Of a stretch of DNA of 64,000 nt, positions 49,034-59,417 are shown piece after piece. The position numbers and the translations under genes are program-made. The notes beneath the pieces were generated by a model, which was given only the letters and a program-made list of their open reading frames with translations, made no database searches and had not been told where the DNA came from. Each line of letters starts with the position of its first letter. Position 1 is the stretch's first letter. The DNA is from Nymphalis io (Eukaryota > Arthropoda > Insecta > Lepidoptera > Nymphalidae), in contig NC_065898.1 in the NCBI RefSeq assembly GCF_905147045.1, forward strand, positions 4,588,001 through 4,652,000, written 5' to 3'.

Positions 49034-49269
49034 TACTGTAGGTATAGGAGATATATATAAAGCGATTACCCGCTTTCCATTGCCCCAAAAGATATTCGAT
49101 AAATGAACAAATTTTTAAGCTATCGTATTTTTATTCATCTCTAATTTAAAATTACATTTTCGCGATAAATAGCATCGAAACTTGAACATAGTAGTAATTA
49201 AGTAAAATGAAATCTAAGAAGTTAAACATCTCATTGTTTCGCCTGGTAACAAGTTCATCTAAAGATATA
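49034..49269. other. AT-rich intergenic sequence
   Basis: Nothing recognised. Confidence 0.5.
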
Positions 49270-49360
49270 CGAAACAATCCTTTGTCTTATAGTTTCGAAT
49301 GTCAAATGAATGATGTCAGAAAGAGAGAAAATAACACCCGCTAAACAACGTTTATAAACA
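49270..49360 (+). repeat. Unnamed dispersed repeat, copy 2 of 3
   Basis: TTTCGAATGTCAAATGAATG, TCAGAAAGAGAGAA and CCGCTAAACAACGTTTATAA match copy 1; the segment between is shortened. Confidence 0.7.
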
Positions 49361-49843
49361 ATACAGGTCATTATTCCGACTTGGCACAATTTGCTCCGAA
49401 TAATGAATATTAAAAAGTTCATGTAATACAAAATCGGAAGGCATCTCTCCAGACAAAGCCTTCACGAAATCTGACCTTAGACTAATGCACTCTCAATGTC
49501 CGTTGATAGCCAAAACTAGTAATTAACTGACCGCCAATACATTTTTGCTCCCACGGTCGTCTCAAAAGTCACTTTTTATAGCTAAAAGGTTTTAGACTAG
49601 ATAATTATACGTAATAGGGGATGAGTGATAGATACATTTGATGCAGTTTGAATGTTAGACGCTATGCAGTAGCTCGGCGAACGCTTTTAGATAACATCAA
49701 TAACCAATTTTGCTGTCAGATTCAGGGGTTCCTTTCTAAAGATATTTTTTTTATAAATTATATTATGTGAGTAAATAATGAATAAAGCTTGAAAATATGG
49801 AATTATTTATTTTCATATTAATAACAGTTTTCATTATAAATGA
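49361..49843. other. Intergenic sequence
   Basis: A short text near 49378-49400 (CCGACTTGGCACAATTTGC) recalls sequence on the other side of copy 1. Nothing else recognised. Confidence 0.4.
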
Positions 49844-50215
49844 CTATAATAATTCAAATAAACATGATGATTGAAGTAATTTAAAAAAATGGTTTTGTGG
49901 GATAAATATGTCCCCACTTCTTATGATGCGGAAGTTTATGTGAGACACCTGAGTACTGACCGACTGCCATATTAGCCAACAAAATATTTTCCGTGTTTGT
50001 GGGACGACACAAGATCCCTTATGCAGGCTACTATGTTGCCCCAATAGACGGCCTGCCAAAGCAGGCCTCCAATGCTTAAACGTAGGTTGCATATAGCGTC
50101 GATATCTCCAAAAGGCTTCTTTATCTTCCTTGCTTCGCATACTCCTTTATTTAATAAGAACTCCCGATACGAGTCAATTGTATCAAGGTAAAAGTTGCAG
50201 ATAATAAACACTTAT
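49844..50215. other. Less AT-rich stretch with two overlapping reverse-strand open frames
   Basis: Reverse-strand frames 49844-50140 and 49972-50211 overlap in different frames, which a real exon would not show. GGCCTGCCAAAGCAGGCC (50050-50067) is a near-perfect palindrome. It may be a decayed, unnamed repeat. I do not call a gene. Confidence 0.35.
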
Positions 50216-51229
50216 TTTCTACATAAATAATCTATTAGGTACTATCCATATCAATCAAGTATCCTTATAAATAAATTTAAAATATAATAAATAAGTATTC
50301 CCGCTAACCCAACCGGATTCACAAACGTTTATACTACTTAACTTTTACTGACTATAAAACACAATTAAGATTTTCATTAAAATAAAGATTTATATAAATA
50401 TAAATATTAACAGGTCGAAATGCAGATAAATGAGCAATTATCAGCTTCGTTATGTATATGCCACTCGGTAAATGGAACTAAGGAGCGGTCATTAGGGCCC
50501 GCGCACACTGGCTTCTGTTACACCTTTTTGTGGTTGCGAAGTGCGCTCGATTACCTGTCGTTAATACAGCGATACGCATCTGTGGAGAAAAGGTTTTATA
50601 CAACCTGTTTCAATCTCATTCAACTATTTATATTATTTAAATAAATCGTAGTAAAATAATTAAAGTTTAAAAACGTGTTCCAAAATATAATCATCGAAAT
50701 ACAGGAACAGAAATCAAAGAAATTATTATCTATCGTTGATGTTATTTTTGTTTATGTTTCATATGCCAAATACAAGGTTGAGACGGTTAAAAACATCTTA
50801 TCAAGTTATTATTGGTGGACATTCAAACATTGCAGCAGCTGTATTTTATTGTTTAAACAGTACTCATAGCTAAAAACTAAATTTTATAATAATTATCTAA
50901 ACTAAGAACACGCTGTATACAGACGTTACAAATAATATATATCAGGGCTGTCAAAAAGATGTAGTGGTCACGTCAATCAGGTGGAATCTTCGAGCAAAAA
51001 ATAATTTGCCAATTATGGCAGTTTGTTTCACCCCTAATGGGTTTCGCTTGTACACTGATTATAGAAGACCTTCTTGTCATAGTTGGCAATAACGTGTTTT
51101 TTTTATCGGCACTGACATTAGTTGTGAGGTATTAATTTCGTCAATATTTAGAAACACGATTAAACGATATAACTTTTTTTTTAGTTACCTTAAGTTCGCT
51201 TTCGGTGTTTCTATTTGTTTGCTTAATCT
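50216..51229. other. Intergenic sequence with one GC-richer patch
   Basis: 50480-50590 (GGGCCCGCGCACACTGG, Runt-type TGTGGTTGCG at 50529) looks single-copy and may be regulatory. The rest is AT-rich with unconvincing small frames. Confidence 0.35.
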
Positions 51230-51380
51230 ACTTATATTATAAATGCGAAAGTAAATCTGTATATCTGTTACGCTTTGAAGTATAAACCACTGAACCGATT
51301 TTGATAAAATTTAGCATGAAACAAGCTAACGGGCATACTTAAGATATAAGCTACTTTTTTACTTGAAACCCTTCTTCTCT
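51230..51380 (+). repeat. Unclassified dispersed repeat (GAACCGATTTTGATG type)
   Basis: TATATTATAAATGCGAAAGT, CTGTTACGCTTTG, CTGAACCGATTTTGATAAAA and GCATGAAACAAGCTAACG run in the same order as at 61836. Forward orientation. Confidence 0.7.
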
Positions 51381-51654
51381 CCCAAATACAGGTGAATATC
51401 AGTTTTGTAATATATCTGCCTCATAATTATATTGGATACTTGATTCTTTGTAATAAATACCAGTACTGCATCATGAAAAACCAATGGTTGTTCGTACATG
51501 ACGATCATTGAATATGACCGAAGACACAAAGCCCCCTGAAAGCGAGCCTTACCTTTTCATGCGTTATGATTGATTGCTTTATATAGTGTTTTTGTCGATA
51601 CAATTTTGTTATAATAAGGATAAGAAAGAATTTGTCAAAATTTACATTGAGGAT
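51381..51654. other. Intergenic sequence
   Basis: Nothing recognised. Confidence 0.5.
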
Positions 51655-52090
51655 AAAGCCCAGTTGGACCAGTGATTAAAAAGCGTACCGAAGATTGCGG
51701 GTTGAAATCAAGCACTGGATTATAATTTTGATTTTCTCACTCTCTTATTATTATAATTTTGATTTTCTCTCTCATAATCCAATGGGACGGTAAATATGAC
51801 ATGAACACAAGCCAGACTCCGTGGTACTGATAGTAACTTAGCAGAAAATGCATTTTTTTACTAGCCCGACCCGTGGCTTACCCAGGGCCGGGAAGTGAGA
51901 CACTTGAAGTGGTGGGGTGTTCGCACATAACCCACCTCGGGTAATGTGCGATTCTTATCCATTAAAACCACTACGATACTCAACATCATGAATCGGAGAG
52001 TGCGAGATCGATGTCGATATAACGCATCCCGTACTCCGCTCGGTGGAACTCTCAGAGGGTGAAGGTGATACAGAACGAGGCAGGCAATAT
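51655..52090. mobile_element. Mosaic of SINE relics
   Basis: 51655-51719 looks like a decayed family 1 head on + (CCCAGTTGGACCAGTGATTA, GCGGGTTGAAATC). A 20-base direct repeat follows at 51719-51738 and 51750-51769. Then 51770-51880 is family 3 on - (CATAATCCAATGGGACGGTA, AGACTCCGTGGTACTG). The GC-rich remainder (GGTGGGGTGTTCGCACATAAC and on) is unassigned. Confidence 0.55.
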
Positions 52091-52451
52091 ATCAATAAAC
52101 ATTTAAAATCCTCATAATAAAATCTAACAAGCATTACTCGCCAAAAGAATGAAATATGTTTCTATGAAACAAAAATATTTTTAAAACATTTAATAACAGC
52201 CTTTTACGCGACCGGTGATATAATAATCACAGGTTCTATGCACGGGTGTTGTCAGTTCGTATCGTATGCCACTGGACGTTTTGACAGACGGACAAAAATG
52301 TTAATTATATATATATATAAACCGACCGTGTCTGATAAGTGTAGGTTAGCTGTTACAGTTTCGTACTTCTTTGTCTATTATGTAATTATATGCAGATGTA
52401 ATTTTTGTGGTGAGTTTTTTTTTAATTCTCGTTACCTACCTACTAAATAAA
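52091..52451. other. Intergenic sequence
   Basis: AT dinucleotide run near 52306-52320. Nothing else recognised. Confidence 0.45.
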
Positions 52452-52950
52452 GCCGCGATGATTTTAACCGAAGATTACGGGTTCAAGCCGAAGCAAGCAC
52501 CACTGAATTCTTAGGTGCTTAATTTGTGTTTATTTACTGGTGGTAGGGCTTTGTGCGAGCTCGTCTGGGTAGGTACCACCCACTCATCAGATATTCTACC
52601 GCAAAACAGCAATACTTGATATTGTTGTGTTCCGATTTAAAGGGTGAGTGAGCCAGTGTAATTACAGGCACAAGGGACATAAAATTTTAGTTCCCAAGGT
52701 TGGTGGCGCATTGGCTATGTAAACGATGGTTGACATTTCTTACAATGCCAATGTCTAAGGGCGTTTGGTGACCACTTACCATCAGGTGGCCAATATGCTC
52801 GTCCGCCTTCCTATTCTATAAAAAAAAAATTATTATAATTCGTCTCGTAATCGACGGTACATCGTGAGTAAACCTGCCTATTTCAGATGAAAATCTGACA
52901 AATTTATCCACCAACCCGCGGTGGAATATTTATAAGCTGTGACTGTTTAC
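52452..52950 (+). mobile_element. Old SINE family 1 copy split by a younger SINE insertion
   Basis: The 5' part (52452-52535) has GGGTTCAAGCC, AGCAAGCACCACTGAATTC and GGTGCTTAATTTGTGTTTAT. The 3' part (52830-52950) resumes with TATAATTCGTCTCGT, GTGAGTAAACCTGCC and AAGCTGTGACTG. The host copy is much more diverged than the insert. Confidence 0.85.
52536..52829 (+). mobile_element. SINE family 2, full length, nested in a family 1 copy
   Basis: ACTGGTGGTAGGGCTTTG to CTATA plus nine A. TTATT flanks it at 52530-52534 and 52830-52834, a short target duplication. It interrupts family 1 exactly at GTGTTTAT/AATTC. Confidence 0.92.
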
Positions 52951-53519
52951 TTATTTACCTATTGTTTTTATTTTTATTAAAAATATCATAATTACCATGA
53001 CTATTATTATTATATGAAAATACAATAAAAATGATTAGAAATAGAAAAATAATATCCCAAAAAGGGTTAAAAATATTTCGATATAAGCAACCGATTTAAC
53101 CCTAAAACGCGTCCGGAACAAATCGTACAATAGAAAAGCACTTTAGGCTAATACGATCACAAGTACCGACCGAACTCTAAGAACCGAATTGATTAATTAA
53201 AACTTGACGCGTTAAGGGGGCGTCTATAAAATTTGTTTTTTAATTATACTTTATTAGACGAAATTGGCTTTGTTTTTTTAAAGGGGAATCTGTTTCGACG
53301 GGTCCCTTTGTCCGTGTATCGGTTCTATTTATGATTTTATAAGGCCAATAATCATTATTGACTGTGATCGTATAATTAACAAGTTTTACTGAAGGGTTGG
53401 AGGCATAATAATATTAACAACCTATAAATGTAATGTGATTACGACCACCTTCTCTGCCTTGATAATTTTATTGGCGGATTTTGATTATTTTTAACTATGG
53501 AAGTTATCCGTTATATAAA
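52951..53519. other. Intergenic sequence
   Basis: A GC-richer single-copy patch at about 53095-53235 includes ACGCGTCCGG and GGGGGCGTCTATAAAA (TATA-like, 53217-53232). No frame follows it. Confidence 0.35.
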
Positions 53520-53690
53520 TAGTAGTTTCCGCCCGCGGCTTCATCCACGTGTGATACACGTGGGTTATGGAGGGGTCATGGAGGTCATGTCAATAACAAC
53601 GTCTCTCCAAAATTTCATGATGATCGCTTGAGTAGTTATTACGTGAAAGCATAATAAACAAACAAACACACTTTCGCATTTATAAGTAAA
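53520..53690 (-). repeat. Unclassified dispersed repeat with CCCGCGGCTTC edge
   Basis: TTTCCGCCCGCGGCTTCATCC at the left edge, CCAAAATTTCATGATGATCG inside, CACACTTTCGCATTTATAAG at the right. Two near-palindromic CACGTG words sit at about 53548 and 53559. Same family as 47805. Confidence 0.7.
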
Positions 53691-53989
53691 GTAAGTAAGT
53701 AACAGCCTGTAAATGTCCCACTACTGGGCTAAGGCCTCCTCTCCCTTTTTGAGGAGAAGGTTTGGAGCTTATTGCACCACGCTGCTCCAATGCGGGTTGG
53801 TGGAATACACATGTGGCATAGTTTCAATGAAATTAGACACATGCAGGATTCCTCACGATGTTTTCCTTCACCGAAAAGCACGAGATGAATTATAAACAGA
53901 AATTAGGCACATGAAAATTGCTTGCCCGGGTTTGAACCCACGTTCATCGGTCAAGATTCACGCGTTCTTACCACTGGGCCATCTCGACT
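53691..53989 (-). mobile_element. SINE family 1, near full length, abutting a dispersed repeat
   Basis: The tail, GTAAGTAAGTAAC on the + strand, forms an AGTA-type repeat merging with the end of the dispersed repeat. About 20 bases are deleted around GAAAATTGCTTGCCCGGG. The head ends ATCTCGA. Confidence 0.88.
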
Positions 53990-54240
53990 TTTTTAATATT
54001 AGTAATAATATTATTACTATCATAATAATTAAGTATTGGTGGAGTCAATGAAAAATCTACTACAAATCAAAGTACCTAAATAGTTAACGATGCACTACAA
54101 TATTATATATCATACACGTGGTATTAATACCAATATTTGGTACAGATCTGAGTCTGGTTCAGGACTGGTTAAGTACCACCCAATCTATTGTATTACATCT
54201 TCCGGCTTAAAATATGTAAAATATGGCCATACTTATAAAC
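53990..54240. other. AT-rich intergenic sequence
   Basis: Nothing recognised. Confidence 0.5.
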
Positions 54241-54345
54241 GTTATTAGTTAAACAATGCTGTGTCTTCTTCTATCAAATGACAATTTAATAATGACAGAA
54301 AGAGCGAAATCAGTGTTTAACGAAACAGCCGCTAGCAACTTTTAT
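54241..54345 (+). repeat. Unnamed dispersed repeat, copy 3 of 3
   Basis: AACAATGCTGTGTCTTCTT, AATAATGACAGAAAGAGCG and ACGAAACAGCCGCTAGCAAC align with copy 1 nearly end to end. Confidence 0.75.
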
Positions 54346-54600
54346 ATGTACGACCGATAATACCTTAATCTTAAGGATTAGGTGATATAAAGAGAATTGT
54401 TCTTTTCACAGTGCTGGTGATATCCATTCCTCTAAAAGGAAATATCCTGGGCCTAGGGAGACCCAGTTTAACTGGGATTTGTACATAATAAAGCCCTTGT
54501 AAAAACCGTTTTCGACACGGATCCGATGAATCCGCTGCTTCTTCTGGAGCTCTACTCAGGACGCAAGAATGAGTGTTGATACCCATATATAATGGTCTCT
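54346..54600. other. Unrecognised mixed-composition stretch
   Basis: At 54405-54590 the sequence is less AT-rich, with self-complementary pieces (CTGGGCCTAGGGAGACCCAG, CAGTTTAACTGGG). A 71-codon reverse-strand frame lacks motifs. It may be a repeat without another copy here. Confidence 0.3.
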
Positions 54601-57600
54601 ATGCTCGACATCAAATAGCTCTTCTACATTTCGAAAAAAATCAAGTTAACACATAGTCCGATTATTAAATATCAATATACAATATACTTTCCTTCATATT
54701 ATTTATTAAACCTATTTATCTCTGCATTTACAAATAATTTATCTTAATATTTTTTATCGTAATAGTCTTTACTATTGACATAATACATATAATATTATCG
54801 CTTTAAATCATTTATCTACGCAAATAAATTTTATTAAAATAAAACAGGCACGATGGATAGTGAACTCCATTAATTCCTAACACCATGGTGGTCACGATAA
54901 GGTTGTTTTGACACCACGTATTTATGCAGTGTTGGGACACATCTTTATCTAAATTACGGTTTTGGAAGCTTCAAACACACATCGATTGAAACAGTCGAGT
55001 CAATTAAAAAAATGTGTCCACTAGGGACGTCTTTATTTCGTCCAATTAATTTTTTTATGTTTTTCTTATCGTAACATACGTCTGAATCTATGTTATTTAA
55101 GTAAAAAATTTCATGCTAAATAAATTCACTATTAAAAATCATTTGCTTAAAATTATTTTGATTATAATTAATACAATTGAATTTTATTTTTTAATTTATA
55201 ATTTATAACTAATAGAATTCTTGCAGATGATCAAGTATCGATGGTGATAATTGTGATAAAGTACAATCACGGCCATCAAGGATCCAGACACATAGATATA
55301 AACCGAAGGTTTTTTTACGGGTACTACTATTATTTTCCTATAAATAGTTTTGTTTATGTCATCTCTTTCTCTCATACATATTCTAAAATAAAATAGTAAA
55401 GGACACGGAGCAGTAAGTTTTCTTTTTTTAATATACTTAAATGTAATATTAAAACATACAAAATAATCTGTTTTATATTAAATCAATAACAAAACTAAAA
55501 GTAGGGTATAATTCGAATCGTATTTAGTTTTATATATAAATATATATATTAGTGGTATCCATATAATGTAAAAATTCACTAAAAGAATGTTGTCTCAATC
55601 GCAGCTGGGACAAATTAATTTCGTTAATCAAACGCGGCGCAGGCGCAATGCATCAAGACGACAGCGGGCGAACAGATAACATTAGCGTGATATACGACTT
55701 ACCAAAAATATCGATGGTAAAAAAGGCCCCGTGAGTATTGTAAGGGTTACGAATATTTTCACAATTTGACCGGACTTGCTATGGATGTAGAGCAAATAAT
55801 TTTTTTTAACGAAAAAATTTTGTAATTCCTAGGTCGGTTAATTTAAAAAATATATTCATTAAATGCATTAACATACGTTTGAAATGAATGCATGATATAC
55901 ACGGTGGTAGGGATTTGTTACATCGATCTTGTCTCGACGAAAAAAACAAGCATTTTATTGCTATTATCTACTGTATTTAAAAAAAAAAATTAATAAAACA
56001 TATGCCGTTCAATTATATAAAATAATACATTTAAACTAACACATTATACTGAAGCTGTATTGTTTTTAATACAAAGTGTACCTGATATTATACATATGAA
56101 ATCGAAACCTAGATACTTTATTCTAATAGGCTTCTCAGTCGTAATATTAAAAGATAAATGAAATGTAAGGGTTCTATCAAGACGAGCCAATAATAAACTG
56201 AGCAATTACTCTGTAATATAACCATATTATATAAATGTATTAATCTTCATTCGAAATAACACATAAAATATACTGTGGTAATGACATAGTAAAGTAACAA
56301 AAAATGTCCCCACGACTAGACCTATTTTGCAAAGATTATAATGAACAAATAAAAACTGGGGCTATTATTATAAATATGCTTCGCTTTCAATTATAAACAA
56401 TTTTATAACATTTTTAATACATATTATTTAGTAATATATATAACAGTAAATCCTTTAAACGTAAGTTGAGATTATTACAGATCAAATTCGATACTATTTT
56501 ATTCTTAATAACAATAAACAAAAAAAAAATCAATATTATATCATACAACATCATAAAAATATCTTAATAAAGTATAAGAACATTTTATATGAAGATTATC
56601 TCGTCGTCGAATGTATAAATAACAAGCAATTTCGTCTGGACATCCTCATTTTGTTGCCTGCTTTATATTCAAATTGTCCTACGGCATTATTCGAAACTGT
56701 GTAATCATCCCACCTATCTAACTTGAGATGACGGATCGCTTATTGTCCGCCGGCTACCGGTCTTACCTGAATCCTTAATACGGCAAAATATATCTAACTC
56801 GTTATATTTTAAAGAATATTTTCCTTTGAAGGAAATGATAACATGTTCTGTTTCAGTTTTGAAGTAAATCGCAGATGTGCTACTGTATTACGCATTCAAA
56901 GGTAAAAATTGTGGACTTTATTTGTATAGTAATAAAGGTGACATCTGTTGAAATTGATTATGAATCAATGATCAAATCAAAATTCAGTTTTTTACATACC
57001 GTTTAGAACCAAATTACTTAACCTACATAAATTAATCATTATTACTTAGAATAATATATACATTTTAAGCTGCCTTTTTTGCTTAAGTTATTGTCTTGAT
57101 TCGATTGTAAATAATTACTACAATTATTTATTTACTTGCTTTACTTTGTATGGAGCTAATCACCAAATCATTTTTATTGGGATTCGAATCCGAGACCTTA
57201 AAATCTTCACCTGTGTAAACTAACAGCGTAGCTATTATCAACGATAGCTTATTATTCTGAAAGTATAATTTATCATAATTTTAAAGCTTTATATCGATCG
57301 TATTAGTAGTTTTACGTGAAAACAAATAATATTTATCCCTTTAAAATGATGATTTGTGTTAACATCGAGATTTCTTCCTCAACTCCTTATAAATACATAT
57401 ACTAAATTAAATATAAATGTAGATTGTGACAAAACTACTTGCAAAATGTCAGTTTCGTGAAACTGTTTTAACTTGCAAGATAACTAACCAGATGAAGCTA
57501 AATAAACGATCGCAAAAATCCCCATTCGGTACAAGTATTCCTAAATTAAACATCGTATTATGTAAATCTAAATATCAATCATAATTTTCCCTACAATCAA

Positions 57601-57937
57601 GAGCTATTCAATTCCCCGCCGCTCTTTGAATCAGTTGAAAAACATTCGATTGTTCGAATCCCTTTGATTTGCTGACAAATTATTGTAATTCAAAACAATG
57701 GGAGGCGGGTAGACAAGGGCGCGTCCAGGGCTCAAATGCCACGCAATACAAATTCTAACTAATAGTATACCTCCGGTATTTAGAAGGTAAAAACTATCCC
57801 TTCATTCAACTGGTTTTTATTCACGTTCGGAAATATCCACACAGATTAAACGATGATTCATGAACCACAAGTGAATCTATATATTAATTATAAATTACTT
57901 ATTTTATATTGATACATAAAAATAATTATAAAATCAA
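54601..57937. other. Intergenic sequence, 3.3 kb without a SINE
   Basis: The longest SINE-free run after the gene. GC-richer patches lie at 55620-55745 (AACGCGGCGCAGGCGCAATG), 56640-56770 (GTCCGCCGGCTACCGG) and 57600-57750. The last has CCCCGCCGCTCTTTG, a TCF-like CCTTTGATTTG and a Sox-like ACAATGGGAGG. All are single-copy by eye and may be regulatory; none has a coding-like frame. Confidence 0.35.
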
Positions 57938-58135
57938 GAGCCGAATAAAATCACCACTGAATTTTCATACGCTTAATTTGTGTTTATAATTCATCTCGTG
58001 CTTGACGGTGAAGGAAAACATCGTAAGGAAACCTGCATGTGTCTAATTTCACTGAAATTCTGCCAAATGTGTATTCCACCAACCCGCATGGAGCAGCATG
58101 GTAGATTGAGTTCCAAACAGGCTGTTACTGTACAA
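57938..58135 (+). mobile_element. SINE family 1 with two internal deletions
   Basis: The head is reduced to GAGCCGA, joined directly to AATCACCACTGAATTTTCAT, so the A and B boxes are gone. Near the 3' end GAGTTCCAAACAGGCTGTTACTG skips the TTCTCCTC...GGGACATT block. Such a copy cannot use its own Pol III promoter. Confidence 0.85.
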
Positions 58136-59183
58136 CATCAAACCCCATTTTGCGTTTACCTAATACCAACCCCCCTCGCCTACGCACGTAGAAGAAGCCG
58201 CCAGCGGAAATTATTTGTCATATAAATATCTTCAAAATCTATTATTCATAGAATGAATTAAAATGACAGAATTTTCTGTATCATATTGAATACGTTGCAT
58301 AACAAGCTCATTAGTGAGTTATCATTTCTTCATAATAAAGTCATTAATTTGACATATTAATTACAAACGAACGTATCCGTCTCCGTATATGATTAAATTG
58401 ATTCTGTCATATCTGATGTTTGTACAAACATAAGTTTGATCATCAAAATTTATTGAACGATAAAATTTTATTTTTATTACGTGCAAATATTAATTCGTTC
58501 GACTTTATTGTTATTAATCATTCTATTTGATATATGTTTCTATTACATTATAAAAACTTTTTAAATGTTTCAAGGCCTAAGTTTTAAAGCCTTAAATTCT
58601 ATTTTTATATGTAAGTAATTGAATTAAATCTTAACTCGGTTAAAACCGATATTTTAGCGATAATCATGTAGTTTCGTAAATACTTGTTTTTTTAATAGCG
58701 TTTAAAATTATTTTACTAAATATAAAACCTCATTCTTTTTTTTAAGTGGAAACACTAAATGTATGAACAAACCGCGACATTTGATTGTTTTTATTGCGTG
58801 TTAGTCTCTGTAGGAAGACTGCAAATGAAATAGCATTAGACATTTTGCCATTTATCGTACAAGGCTATATATTTAGAGGCGCGTTCTTATGGCACCGATT
58901 TTGACCTTATGTCGCCGGTCTCCGGTACGAGTTCAGAGTGAATAGTGATGTAATGCGGTACCATCGATATCTTTATCGATTTTTTTTTCTTTATGTAAAT
59001 TATTAACTATCACAAGATATATTTTTTGAACTAATTAATGAAACTTAACAAAAATTTGATTTCTTTTTATATTTTAATGTATTCTTGTTACTATACAATG
59101 AGACAAATATATTCATGATCATTAATAATAAGTAACACTACGACATTATTTATATATATAAAATTCACTTATCTACAAATGTA
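58136..59183. other. Intergenic sequence
   Basis: Mostly AT-rich. 58870-58975 (GTCGCCGGTCTCCGGTACG, then CATCGATATCTTTATCGAT) is a GC-richer patch ending in a palindromic stretch. Confidence 0.35.
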
Positions 59184-59417
59184 ATGAGACAGCAATTGTT
59201 AAAAAAATATATATCGACATTAAACATCACAACCCTACAAGCAACCGCCCACGCGGGTCGCGATCTGCGCTCGCGCCGCCCCTCGCTCGACAACATCAAG
59301 GGATCGTTCAATATCTTTCGCAAGTCCCCTCACTCGCTCATCCTCAACCTTTGGTCGACAATTATAAGCATATTGCAAAACATTAAATTTATTACAACAA
59401 AAACAAACACTTCTTAA
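59184..59417 (+). other. Coding-like island, possible exon or gene fragment
   Basis: Inside an AT-rich desert, 59235-59350 is GC-rich and open in one + frame to TAA at 59415-59417. Over about 41 codons from 59239, roughly 33 third positions are G or C against about 23 first and 20 second positions, a bias usually made by selection on codons. The peptide contains RDLRSRRPSLDN and IKGSFNIFRKSP, with a protein-kinase-A-like RRPS; I do not recognise the family. CACAACCCTACAAG just before it could be a weak acceptor; no strong donor follows. A reverse-strand frame (59235-59450) is also open but has a less coding-like third position. Alternatives are a retroposed gene piece or a conserved non-coding element. 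Confidence 0.35.

Noticed and set aside
49844..50215. Reverse-strand protein-coding region
   Set aside because: Two overlapping frames are open at once, neither shows base bias or a motif I know, and no splice sites of quality frame them.
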